Positions 1 to 6,818 of a stretch of 12,807 nucleotides of DNA are shown piece by piece (position 1 is the first letter of the stretch; every line of letters starts with the position of its first letter). The notes under the pieces are model-generated. The model was not told where the DNA came from. It saw only the letters and a list, made by a program, of their open reading frames with translations, and searched no databases. The translations under genes were made by a program, and so were the position numbers. The stretch is from Proteiniphilum sp. (GTDB lineage Bacteria > Bacteroidota > Bacteroidia > Bacteroidales > Dysgonomonadaceae), in NCBI GenBank assembly GCA_012728465.1, contig JAAYFB010000012.1, positions 1 through 12,807 on the forward strand, written 5' to 3'.

Positions 1-1002
1 ATACATATCATGAAGAGGGGTTTCTGCTTGATCAACTAGTATAATCTTGAAAGGGTTAAAAGTGGCTACCTGCCTAACTATCTCACTACCTATCGAGCCC
101 GCAGCTCCTGTTATTAAGACTCTCTTCCCCTCAATATGTCCAGCTATCTCACGCATATTAACATTTATGGGACTTCGTGGTAAAAGAACCTCAATTTGAA
201 CATCTTTCAAATTTTGGGAGGTAGTCAATCCACCATCCCATTCGCTCAATGGAGAAGACACTAGTAAAGATATATGATGATCTACCAGTGATTCTAAAAA
301 TGCTGGTGTACCTTCTAATTTCATCTTATGGGTTGAGACTATTACCTTCTCAATATTTTTGTCTCTAAGGGCATCATACATATTCTCTCCTTTGCCATAC
401 ACATTTACCCCCAAGAGCTTTTTGCCAATCATGTTTTCATCATCAGTAATGAAGCCCATTAATTCAAAGTGTGAGACTTTATCTGCTCTTATTGCTTTTG
501 CCAAGGCTACTCCACCCTCTTTTGTACCATAAATCATTGTACGCACTGCTCGTTTTGGCTTTATGATTGTGGCATCATATATCTCTTTCACAACCACCCT
601 AGACAACGACATCAACATGGTATTGAGAACATATGAACCAAAAAATACAGTATAAGACAGGTAGCTTATAAAGCCTAATTCTCTTCCTGATATAAGAATT
701 AGCAATGAAACTAAATATCCTATGGACAGTGCACCCACAACTCGTGTGATATCAGAGAATGCAGAGAATCGTAATACACCCCAAAAAGTTTTGAACAAAT
801 AAAAAGTTCCCCAGTTTACTATAACTACAGTAGAAACTATTATAAAAGTGCTCGTAGTTAGTTTGTCAGCCATGCCAGACAATCCATAATGAAAAAAGCT
901 AGCAACTAAAAATGACAACATTATGAGTAATGTGTCATAAACAAACACAAAAAAACGAGGTGATACTCGCCTATTAAAGAAATTCTTTACATATTCAGCC
1001 AT
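1..1002 (-). CDS. Membrane-bound nucleotide-sugar 4,6-dehydratase/epimerase (CapD/WbpM/PglF-like), 3' end outside window
   Basis: This frame opens at ATG (complement of 1000-1002) and stays open for 334 codons to the left edge, so the protein is partial at its C terminus. Four hydrophobic segments, at about residues 17-37, 50-70, 88-105 and 110-131, should anchor it in the inner membrane. A first nucleotide-binding-like domain follows (YGTKEGG, 158-164). After it come the family signature LLPRSPI (273-279) and the Rossmann motif ITGAAGSIGSE (297-307), with its GxxGxxG at 299-305 and an acidic strand end at D324. This order (membrane segments, degenerate Rossmann domain, LLPR-PI, NAD-binding SDR domain) is that of the long UDP-GlcNAc 4,6-dehydratases, which make deoxy-amino sugars for capsule, O-antigen or protein glycosylation. 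The SDR catalytic residues lie outside the window, so substrate and exact reaction cannot be read. It is the last visible gene of the minus-strand unit, 50 bp after the cyclo-ligase gene. Confidence 0.9.
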   Translation of the reverse strand, partial: MAEYVKNFFNRRVSPRFFVFVYDTLLIMLSFLVASFFHYGLSGMADKLTTSTFIIVSTVVIVNWGTFYLFKTFWGVLRFSAFSDITRVVGALSIGYLVSLLILISGRELGFISYLSYTVFFGSYVLNTMLMSLSRVVVKEIYDATIIKPKRAVRTMIYGTKEGGVALAKAIRADKVSHFELMGFITDDENMIGKKLLGVNVYGKGENMYDALRDKNIEKVIVSTHKMKLEGTPAFLESLVDHHISLLVSSPLSEWDGGLTTSQNLKDVQIEVLLPRSPINVNMREIAGHIEGKRVLITGAAGSIGSEIVRQVATFNPFKIILVDQAETPLHDMY

Positions 1003-1052
1003 ATGAAAAAGGTTTTTGTTTTATCACAATTAGTATTATACAATTATAAGCT

Positions 1053-1616
1053 TTAGAAAGGTGATTCTTTTTCAATTATCCCACTTTCTGAAACCACCAT
1101 ATCCATTTTGATATCTCTTTCATCTGTGGGTACTTCATCTATCAATTGAAAGTCAAAACAAATTGCAACTTTGGGTGCATTTATTTTTGGTAGCAGTCCA
1201 TCATAATATCCCATTCCTCTTCCCATTCTATTTAAAGAACGATCAAAGGCAATGCCAGGCACTACCACTAGGTCTATGTCATCATTGCCAAGGTATATGT
1301 TACCAACTGGCTCTTTAATTCCATATTTTGATACACCTAGGGACTCTTCGGATATGTACTCTTTCAAAACAAGACCTGCTTTTGTTACTACTGGCAAAAT
1401 AATTTTCTTTGACACATGAGCATTTGATATCAATCCCTTAGTGTTGACCTCATCAGGCATGCTATAATAAAGAAGTACGACATTGGCTTTTTTATATACA
1501 TCCAACTCCATAAGGTTTTTTATAATGGAGTAAGACATTTCTTCAAGCTGCTCTTTAGAGTATTTGCTCTTACGTTCAGCAATATCTTTTCTTATATTTT
1601 TTTTCCTTTCAACCAT
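1053..1616 (-). CDS. 5-formyltetrahydrofolate cyclo-ligase
   Basis: The 187-residue product matches the usual length of this cytosolic enzyme, which uses ATP to convert 5-formyl-THF to 5,10-methenyl-THF and so returns a storage/inhibitory folate to one-carbon metabolism. The N terminus is Lys/Arg-rich (residues 4-18), as expected for the helix that contacts ATP. Residues 50-54 (YYSMP) fit the substrate-loop region. The hallmark is PGIAFD (120-125) followed by RMGRGMGYYDG (130-140), the family's phosphate-binding motif with the Gly-Arg-Gly and Tyr-Tyr-Asp cluster. DERDIKMDMVV (165-175) fits the conserved closing segment. The gene lies 54 bp after the S41 protease gene and 50 bp before the dehydratase gene, so it is probably co-transcribed with both. 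The pairing with the dCMP deaminase gene two places upstream makes sense because thymidylate synthesis consumes methylene-THF; that link is inference. No oddities were seen. Confidence 0.95.
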   Translation of the reverse strand: MVERKKNIRKDIAERKSKYSKEQLEEMSYSIIKNLMELDVYKKANVVLLYYSMPDEVNTKGLISNAHVSKKIILPVVTKAGLVLKEYISEESLGVSKYGIKEPVGNIYLGNDDIDLVVVPGIAFDRSLNRMGRGMGYYDGLLPKINAPKVAICFDFQLIDEVPTDERDIKMDMVVSESGIIEKESPF

Positions 1617-1670
1617 TAGTTATCAATTATGCTGTTTTTCATTTTGTATTAGGATCATTAATAAATCAGG

Positions 1671-3326
1671 TTATTGTTCAGTATCCATATTACTCTTAAC
1701 ATTATACATCTCCCCTTTTACAGATTGAGGAGAAGCCAAACCATTTTCCAATAACTCAACAGCTTTTTGAAATAAAATATCCCCTTGCATATATACTGGA
1801 TAGAAACCTTCTTCGCTAAAAAAGTTACTTACAACATATGATACCAGTTGCTCCTCAAATAACTTCTTTGACTCCTCAATGTAGTATGGTCTTGGGCGAA
1901 TACCATTATTATCTGCATAGCTGACAAGGTTCAACAATAGCGGCTGCATCTGCAAATGTTTTGCCAAATCTGTATAATTACTAAATTCCTTTAGCTTATC
2001 TCTATACATATCTGAATACACCATTGCATATTCTTGTATGTAGTTTCTATTAGCCAAACTGCTATAGTACGAGTTCAACCCAACTGTGTCACGAGCCATA
2101 AATATGTCAGGCATTATTCCATCACCTCCATATACAGTTCTATTTCCAATTGTTTTGAAAGACTCCAATCCAGACAATGAATCAACATCTGCATAATTGC
2201 CTTTCATATATCTGTTTATTGCCTCCATCTCATATTCATCGTTCTTCCCTTTTTCATATTTCCGTTGGATGGATCTGCCTGATGGAGTGTAGTATCTAGC
2301 CACAGTTAGCCGCACAGCCGAACCATCGGGGAATAACCTTTGACTTTGAACTAAACCTTTACCAAAAGATCTGCGACCAATAACTAATCCACGATCATGG
2401 TCTTGAATGGCACCAGCAAATATTTCACTAGCTGAAGCACTCATCTCATCAATCAAAACAACTATATCATCATTTTTACATGTTCCCGAACCATTTGCAT
2501 AGTTATCCTCTCGAGGGAAGTTACGGCCTTCGGCATACACAATAAGATCACCTTTATCAAGAAATTCATTCAGCATAGAGATAACAACTTCTAGAGATCC
2601 ACCACTATTACCTCTTAAATCCACAATGAAAGACTTTGCTCCACTGCTCTTTAATTTTGAAAGTGCAGATATAAACTCATTGAAAGTATTAAATCCAAAA
2701 GTCCCTACTTTTATATATCCGATATCTTCGGTTTGCATAAACGATGCTTGCACACTATTCATTGGTATATCACCACGGGTTACCACTATATCCACTAAGT
2801 CGGACATGCCATTTCGTTTGATACCCAACTTTACTTCGGTTCCTTTTTCGCCTTTCAGTTTTTTTTGTATTTCTGTATTGCCAATCTTTATATTTGCAAC
2901 AGAACTATCGTTCACCTTAACTATTCTATCCCACTGCATAATACCCGCAGCTTCTGAAGGTCCACCTGGAACAATTCCTGTTACCACAATAGTGTCCTTG
3001 AGCACATAAAAACTAACACCTATGCCAGAGAAATGTCCCTCCATCTCTTCACTTACACGCTTCATCTCTTTAGCTGAGATGTAAGAAGAGTGAGGATCTA
3101 GCTCCTGAAGAATCTTGGGCAAAGCATCCTCCACCACATCTCGCATATCAATGGTATCAACATACGATTTGTTGATATAACCCAGAACGGCATCAAGTTT
3201 GCCAACTCTACCAGACACACCAGCTGTACCACCCATAGAGTATTTATTGCCAATGAAAATACCAAGAGCAATACTAACACCAACTATAAGTGGAAACCAA
3301 ACCTTATTCTTCTTTTCGGAACTCAT
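1671..3326 (-). CDS. S41 family C-terminal processing serine protease (CtpA/Prc type)
   Basis: This is a 551-residue membrane-anchored periplasmic protease. Residues 1-8 are polar and basic, and 9-26 form one hydrophobic segment, so the bulk should face the periplasm. A conserved helical start (45-85, including LDPHSSYI) leads into a PDZ domain at about 95-185 (GIGVSF, then GGPSEAAGI at 121-129), which captures substrate C termini. The protease core follows: VDLRGNSGG (235-243), SASASEIFAGA (296-306) and GRRSFGKGLVQ (317-327). By alignment with the known Ser/Lys/Gln triad, whose Ser and Lys lie 25 residues apart and whose Gln is four after Lys, the active residues are S298, K323 and Q327, all intact. 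A C-terminal extension of about 130 residues (from about 420) lies past the core. These enzymes trim or degrade periplasmic proteins from their C-terminal ends, often lipoproteins or peptidoglycan-related factors; the target here is unknown. The gene sits 25 bp after the deaminase gene. Confidence 0.95.
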   Translation of the reverse strand: MSSEKKNKVWFPLIVGVSIALGIFIGNKYSMGGTAGVSGRVGKLDAVLGYINKSYVDTIDMRDVVEDALPKILQELDPHSSYISAKEMKRVSEEMEGHFSGIGVSFYVLKDTIVVTGIVPGGPSEAAGIMQWDRIVKVNDSSVANIKIGNTEIQKKLKGEKGTEVKLGIKRNGMSDLVDIVVTRGDIPMNSVQASFMQTEDIGYIKVGTFGFNTFNEFISALSKLKSSGAKSFIVDLRGNSGGSLEVVISMLNEFLDKGDLIVYAEGRNFPREDNYANGSGTCKNDDIVVLIDEMSASASEIFAGAIQDHDRGLVIGRRSFGKGLVQSQRLFPDGSAVRLTVARYYTPSGRSIQRKYEKGKNDEYEMEAINRYMKGNYADVDSLSGLESFKTIGNRTVYGGDGIMPDIFMARDTVGLNSYYSSLANRNYIQEYAMVYSDMYRDKLKEFSNYTDLAKHLQMQPLLLNLVSYADNNGIRPRPYYIEESKKLFEEQLVSYVVSNFFSEEGFYPVYMQGDILFQKAVELLENGLASPQSVKGEMYNVKSNMDTEQ

Positions 3327-3351
3327 CTATCTACAGTATAATATATATTGT

Positions 3352-3783
3352 TTATTCAATGTTAATTTCAACAAGCTCTATGTCAACTTGCTTTAGCAAG
3401 TCCACACCATCACTCAGACGATAAGAATCGGCATAAACAACTCGCCTAATTCCTGCCTGAATAATAAGCTTGGCGCACTCTATACATGGCGAAGATGTAA
3501 CATAAAGAGTGGCATCTTCACTACTATTATTGGAGCGTGCCACCTTCGTTATTGCATTAGCTTCGGCATGAAGTACGTATGGCTTTGTAATATCATGTTC
3601 GTCCTCACAAACATTCTCAAATCCTGATGGAGTGCCATTATATCCATCAGAAATAATCATCTTATCTTTTACCAAGAGTGCACCCACTTTACGTCGCTTG
3701 CAATATGAGTTTTCGGCCCAAATGAATGCCATGCGCATATAACGCTTGTCTAGCTGCTCTTGTTTTGTATCCACACTACTCAT
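3352..3783 (-). CDS. dCMP deaminase (CMP/dCMP zinc deaminase family)
   Basis: The 143-residue protein has both zinc-site motifs of the cytidine/deoxycytidylate deaminase superfamily. HAE is at 72-74: H72 is a zinc ligand and E74 the proton-shuttling Glu. PCIEC is at 99-103, with C100 and C103 as zinc ligands. The segment DGYNGTPSGF (46-55) is characteristic of the dCMP deaminase branch (ComEB-like) rather than of cytidine or tRNA-adenosine deaminases. The reaction is dCMP to dUMP, feeding thymidylate synthesis in the cytosol. Length is normal for the short bacterial form. The gene lies only 6 bp after the nadC stop codon and 25 bp before the protease gene, so co-transcription is very likely. 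Some relatives carry an additional regulatory zinc site; none is obvious here. Allosteric control by dCTP/dTTP is known in the family but cannot be judged from this sequence. Confidence 0.93.
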   Translation of the reverse strand: MSSVDTKQEQLDKRYMRMAFIWAENSYCKRRKVGALLVKDKMIISDGYNGTPSGFENVCEDEHDITKPYVLHAEANAITKVARSNNSSEDATLYVTSSPCIECAKLIIQAGIRRVVYADSYRLSDGVDLLKQVDIELVEINIE

Positions 3784-3789
3784 AATACA

Positions 3790-4638
3790 TTACAATGCTT
3801 TAAAACTCATATCCAGACTAATAACCGAATGAGTAAGTGCTCCAACCGAGATATAATCAACTCCACATTCGGCATAGCTACGAATTGTATCAAATGTAAT
3901 ACCACCTGACGACTCTAACTCTACACGCTTATTTACTATCTTAACAGCTTGGGCTGTTTGTTCGGGTGTAAAATTATCTAGCATTATTCTATCTACATCA
4001 CCTATCGATAATACTTGATCAAGCTCATCAAAGTTTCTAACCTCTATCTCTATTTTGAGATTCTTATTATTCTCTTTCAGGTATTTTTTCGCACCTTGTA
4101 TAGCATTTTCGATGCCGCCAGCAAAGTCAACATGATTATCTTTTAGCAATATCATGTCAAAAAGACCTATACGATGATTTTCACCACCACCAATCTTCAC
4201 GGCTTGTTTTTCAAGCATTCTCATCCCTGGCGTTGTTTTTCTAGTATCAAGCACTTTCGTGTCAGTATCTTTAAGTAGAGCTACATATTTACTGGTAGTA
4301 GTAGCAATACCACTCATCCGCTGCATTACATTTAGCATAAGCCTCTCTGTTTGTAGCAATGATCTTACCTTGCCTGACACAACAAATACTATATCTCCTG
4401 GCTTTACATGAGAGCCATCTTCAATCATAGTTTCAACTACAAGCTCGTCATCGAAGTATTTAAAAATTTGTTTTGCTACATCAACCCCAGCAACTATTCC
4501 CTCCTCTTTTATCAACAATTGTGATTTGCCAATTGCCTCTTCGGGAATGCTGCAAAGCGTGGTATGATCTCCATCACCTATATCTTCTGCAAATGCCAGC
4601 TCTATAAGTCGTGCTGTCAACTCATCATTTATCTTCAT
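3790..4638 (-). CDS. nadC: Nicotinate-nucleotide pyrophosphorylase, carboxylating (quinolinate phosphoribosyltransferase)
   Basis: At 282 residues this has the standard length for NadC, which joins quinolinate and PRPP to give nicotinate mononucleotide, CO2 and PPi in de novo NAD synthesis. Visible motifs in order are EDIGDGDHTT (18-27) near the N terminus, the QxxRL-like TERLMLNVMQRMSG (97-110), the substrate-binding LDTRKTTPGMR (130-140), KIGGGENHRIGLFD (148-161), the acidic barrel residues in IEIEV (196-200) and LDN (220-222), and the phosphate-binding ESSGGI (242-247) and SVGALTHS (264-271). All are intact. It is the first gene of the minus-strand unit and faces rlmH across a 288-bp spacer. 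The start ATG (complement of 4636-4638) begins a typical MKINDELTARLIELAFAED leader, and no earlier in-frame start is needed. Confidence 0.97.
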   Translation of the reverse strand: MKINDELTARLIELAFAEDIGDGDHTTLCSIPEEAIGKSQLLIKEEGIVAGVDVAKQIFKYFDDELVVETMIEDGSHVKPGDIVFVVSGKVRSLLQTERLMLNVMQRMSGIATTTSKYVALLKDTDTKVLDTRKTTPGMRMLEKQAVKIGGGENHRIGLFDMILLKDNHVDFAGGIENAIQGAKKYLKENNKNLKIEIEVRNFDELDQVLSIGDVDRIMLDNFTPEQTAQAVKIVNKRVELESSGGITFDTIRSYAECGVDYISVGALTHSVISLDMSFKAL

Positions 4639-4926
4639 CTATACTTTAATATTTTATATCATCCTATTTTTTCGTATTGCTATCATTGTTTTAACTCACC
4701 GCTCATCCTCAAAGCTCGTTAAACACAAAAGCCAAACTATACTTATTGAATTAAGCAAGATTTTATGTTAGACACATAGTGGTTTTTTAAAACTTACAGC
4801 AAAAATTACTTTATGCCATGTCCTATAATAACAGTACATATTACAAGAACACAAAAATATGAAAATAATAGATTACATTTGCATTATAGTATATAATTTA
4901 ATGTAAAACAGCACTAATATATAAAT
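4639..4926. other. Divergent intergenic spacer between nadC and rlmH
   Basis: This is 288 bp of AT-rich DNA with no convincing gene on either strand. It must hold the start signals for both divergent units. On the plus strand an exact TAnnTTTG box is present at 4874-4881. For nadC no box of the form CAAAnnTA (minus-strand reading) has a properly placed upstream TTG. Near matches are CAAAGCTC at 4710-4717 and an exact CAAAAATA at 4852-4859; the latter would give a leader of more than 200 bases. No riboswitch or repressor palindrome was recognised. Confidence 0.5.
4874..4881 (+). promoter_or_regulatory. Candidate Bacteroidales -7 box (TACATTTG) for rlmH
   Basis: The box is an exact match to TAnnTTTG, lying 45 bp before the rlmH ATG. 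Transcription would start near 4888 and give a leader of roughly 40 bases. No TTG is found at the ideal 19-21 bp upstream distance, so the -33 half is weak or absent. Confidence 0.45.
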
Positions 4927-5400
4927 ATGAAAGTGGTATTAATGTCAGTAGGAAAGACTGATGACACAATATTTGGTCAAATAATTGATAACTATAAGAA
5001 TAGACTTAAACACTATATTCCTTTTGAAACTGAATATATCCCTGACATCAAAAAAGGTAAAAATATTTCAGAAAAAGAACACAAAACATTGGAAGGAAAA
5101 AATATTTTAAACAGACTACAAGATAGTGACCACCTAGTGTTGTTGGACGACAAAGGTAGAGAATTTACATCAATGAAATTCTCTCAATATATTGAGAAAA
5201 AGACCCACTCAGTTTCAAAAAGAATAGTATTCTTAATTGGAGGTCCTTATGGATTTTCGGAGGAAATTTACTCAAGAGCAAACGAAAAGATATCATTATC
5301 TAAAATGACATACACACATCAGATGGTTCGAATGATTTTTGTGGAACAGCTATATAGAGCCATGACCATATTGAACAATGAGCCATATCATCACGAATAA
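4927..5400 (+). CDS. rlmH: 23S rRNA (pseudouridine(1915)-N(3))-methyltransferase RlmH
   Basis: The 157-residue SPOUT-class methyltransferase has the expected family length. It adds a methyl group to N3 of pseudouridine 1915 in helix 69 of 23S rRNA at the subunit interface, using S-adenosylmethionine. LLDDKGREFTS (72-82) and FLIGGPYGFSEE (102-113) make up the trefoil-knot SAM site. The C-terminal run TYTHQMVRMIFVEQLYRA (128-145) ending in EPYHHE (152-157) is the conserved RlmH tail that contributes to rRNA binding and catalysis. The start is fixed by the short MKVVLMSVGKT opening. It is the first gene of a plus-strand pair with the exported hydrolase gene 17 bp downstream, and it diverges from nadC. 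Confidence 0.97.
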   Translation: MKVVLMSVGKTDDTIFGQIIDNYKNRLKHYIPFETEYIPDIKKGKNISEKEHKTLEGKNILNRLQDSDHLVLLDDKGREFTSMKFSQYIEKKTHSVSKRIVFLIGGPYGFSEEIYSRANEKISLSKMTYTHQMVRMIFVEQLYRAMTILNNEPYHHE

Positions 5401-5417
5401 AATAACTTAAACAAATT

Positions 5418-6818
5418 ATGAAAAAGATATTATTCACCCTTATCCATATTTTTATTGTATCATACGCATACACTCAAAGCTTTGAAGGGAAATGGAGTGG
5501 CAATCTAAACATCATGGGACAAGAACTTCCCATTGTGTTCAATATATCAAATGATAATAATAGTGGATATATTACCAAGATGGATAGTCCTGCACAAAAC
5601 GCCTTTGGAATTGCAACTGACAGAACAACTGCTAAGAATAATAAAATTGAGATTTTAATCAACAATATTGGAGCATTCTTTCAGGGCACATTGTCGTCAG
5701 ACTCAATAGTTGGCACATTTAATCAAAATGGGATACCATTTCCTTTAACACTCAAACATGGAGAACTCCAAAATAGACTTAGACCACAAACCCCAACTAC
5801 ACCTTTCAACTATGAGATAGAGGAAATTACATTCACAAACAATAAATCTACTGCTACACTTTCGGGCACAATCACTAAACCCAAAGGAAATGGAAAGTTT
5901 CCAGCCGTAGTGCTTGTAGCAGGTAGTGGACCTAATGACAGAGATGAAACTATCTTCGAGCACAAACCATTTTGGGTAATTGCCGATCATCTTACTCGCA
6001 ATGGTTTTATGGTGCTGAGATATGACAAACGTGGTGTAGCCAAATCTACAGGTAGCTATGCCAATGCTACTACCTTAGACTTCGCAGAAGATGTAAGCCA
6101 AGCAATAGAATATCTTAAATCAAGAAGCGATGTTGACAAATCAGCAATAGGAATAATTGGACATAGTGAAGGAGGAGTTATTGCCCCAATGGTAGCATCT
6201 GAGTGTGGCGATGTAAGCTTCATTATTTTGATGGCAGGAATGGGAACAAAGGGCATTGAACTTATTTTAGAACAAAATGAAATAGCAATGAAAAACCTTA
6301 ATGAAGACCCAAAGGTCACTGCCTACATTATGGAAAAGAATAAGCAATTGGTCTCAATGCTTTCATCTTGGACAGGTAGCAATGATGACAATGAGGCTCT
6401 AAACCTAATGCTCGATGATATTTGGAATAATACCCCATTATCTGCCAAACAAGGAGTAAGCAAAAAGCAGTTCATTGATAGTAACAAAAGCGTTCTTCTC
6501 TCACCATGGTATAGATATTTTCTGAACATTGACCCAAGAAAATATCTAGAAAAGACAAAATGTGCTGTATTAGCTATAAATGGTGACAAAGACACACAAG
6601 TGTTGGCTGAAAAGAATCTAAGCATTATTGAGGCCTCACTATTAAAAGGAGGAAACAATAAATTCAAAATAAAGACGTACCCAAATCTTAATCATCTATT
6701 TCAGAAATGTGAAACTGGGTATGTTGATGAGTATATTAAGATAGAAGAGACAATTGACACTCAAGTATTGACAGATATTACCAACTGGATTCTAAATCAA
6801 GTCTCACTTAATCAATAA
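5418..6818 (+). CDS. Exported alpha/beta hydrolase (serine esterase-like) with N-terminal beta-rich domain
   Basis: This is a 466-residue protein with a signal peptide: KK at 2-3, a hydrophobic core at 4-18, and likely cleavage after about residue 20 (YAYTQ). Residues 21-115 form a beta-rich lead domain opening FEGKWSG, common ahead of exported hydrolases in Bacteroidota. The alpha/beta hydrolase fold covers about 135-463. It has an oxyanion-region AGSGPNDRDE (168-177), YDKRGVAKSTG (202-212), the nucleophile elbow GHSEGG (248-253, S250), an acid candidate D390 or D392 in NGDKDT, and H426 in NLNHLF. A lid-like helical insert lies at about 280-360. The catalytic set is complete, so an active periplasmic or surface esterase/acyl hydrolase is likely; the substrate is unknown. 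The 17-bp gap after rlmH suggests co-transcription, although the functions are unrelated. The 3' end overlaps the convergent gene by 11 bp. Confidence 0.88.
   Translation: MKKILFTLIHIFIVSYAYTQSFEGKWSGNLNIMGQELPIVFNISNDNNSGYITKMDSPAQNAFGIATDRTTAKNNKIEILINNIGAFFQGTLSSDSIVGTFNQNGIPFPLTLKHGELQNRLRPQTPTTPFNYEIEEITFTNNKSTATLSGTITKPKGNGKFPAVVLVAGSGPNDRDETIFEHKPFWVIADHLTRNGFMVLRYDKRGVAKSTGSYANATTLDFAEDVSQAIEYLKSRSDVDKSAIGIIGHSEGGVIAPMVASECGDVSFIILMAGMGTKGIELILEQNEIAMKNLNEDPKVTAYIMEKNKQLVSMLSSWTGSNDDNEALNLMLDDIWNNTPLSAKQGVSKKQFIDSNKSVLLSPWYRYFLNIDPRKYLEKTKCAVLAINGDKDTQVLAEKNLSIIEASLLKGGNNKFKIKTYPNLNHLFQKCETGYVDEYIKIEETIDTQVLTDITNWILNQVSLNQ

Noticed and set aside
2626..3009. 127-codon open frame on the plus strand
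   Set aside because: It is fully antisense to the S41 protease, whose motifs are unmistakable; no domain is visible in it.
4639..4926. Possible riboswitch or NAD-repressor operator upstream of nadC
   Set aside because: No conserved aptamer core or clear palindrome could be recognised in the spacer.
6056..6667. Two minus-strand open frames (87 and 114 codons)
   Set aside because: Both are antisense to the hydrolase core including its GHSEGG motif; no features of their own.
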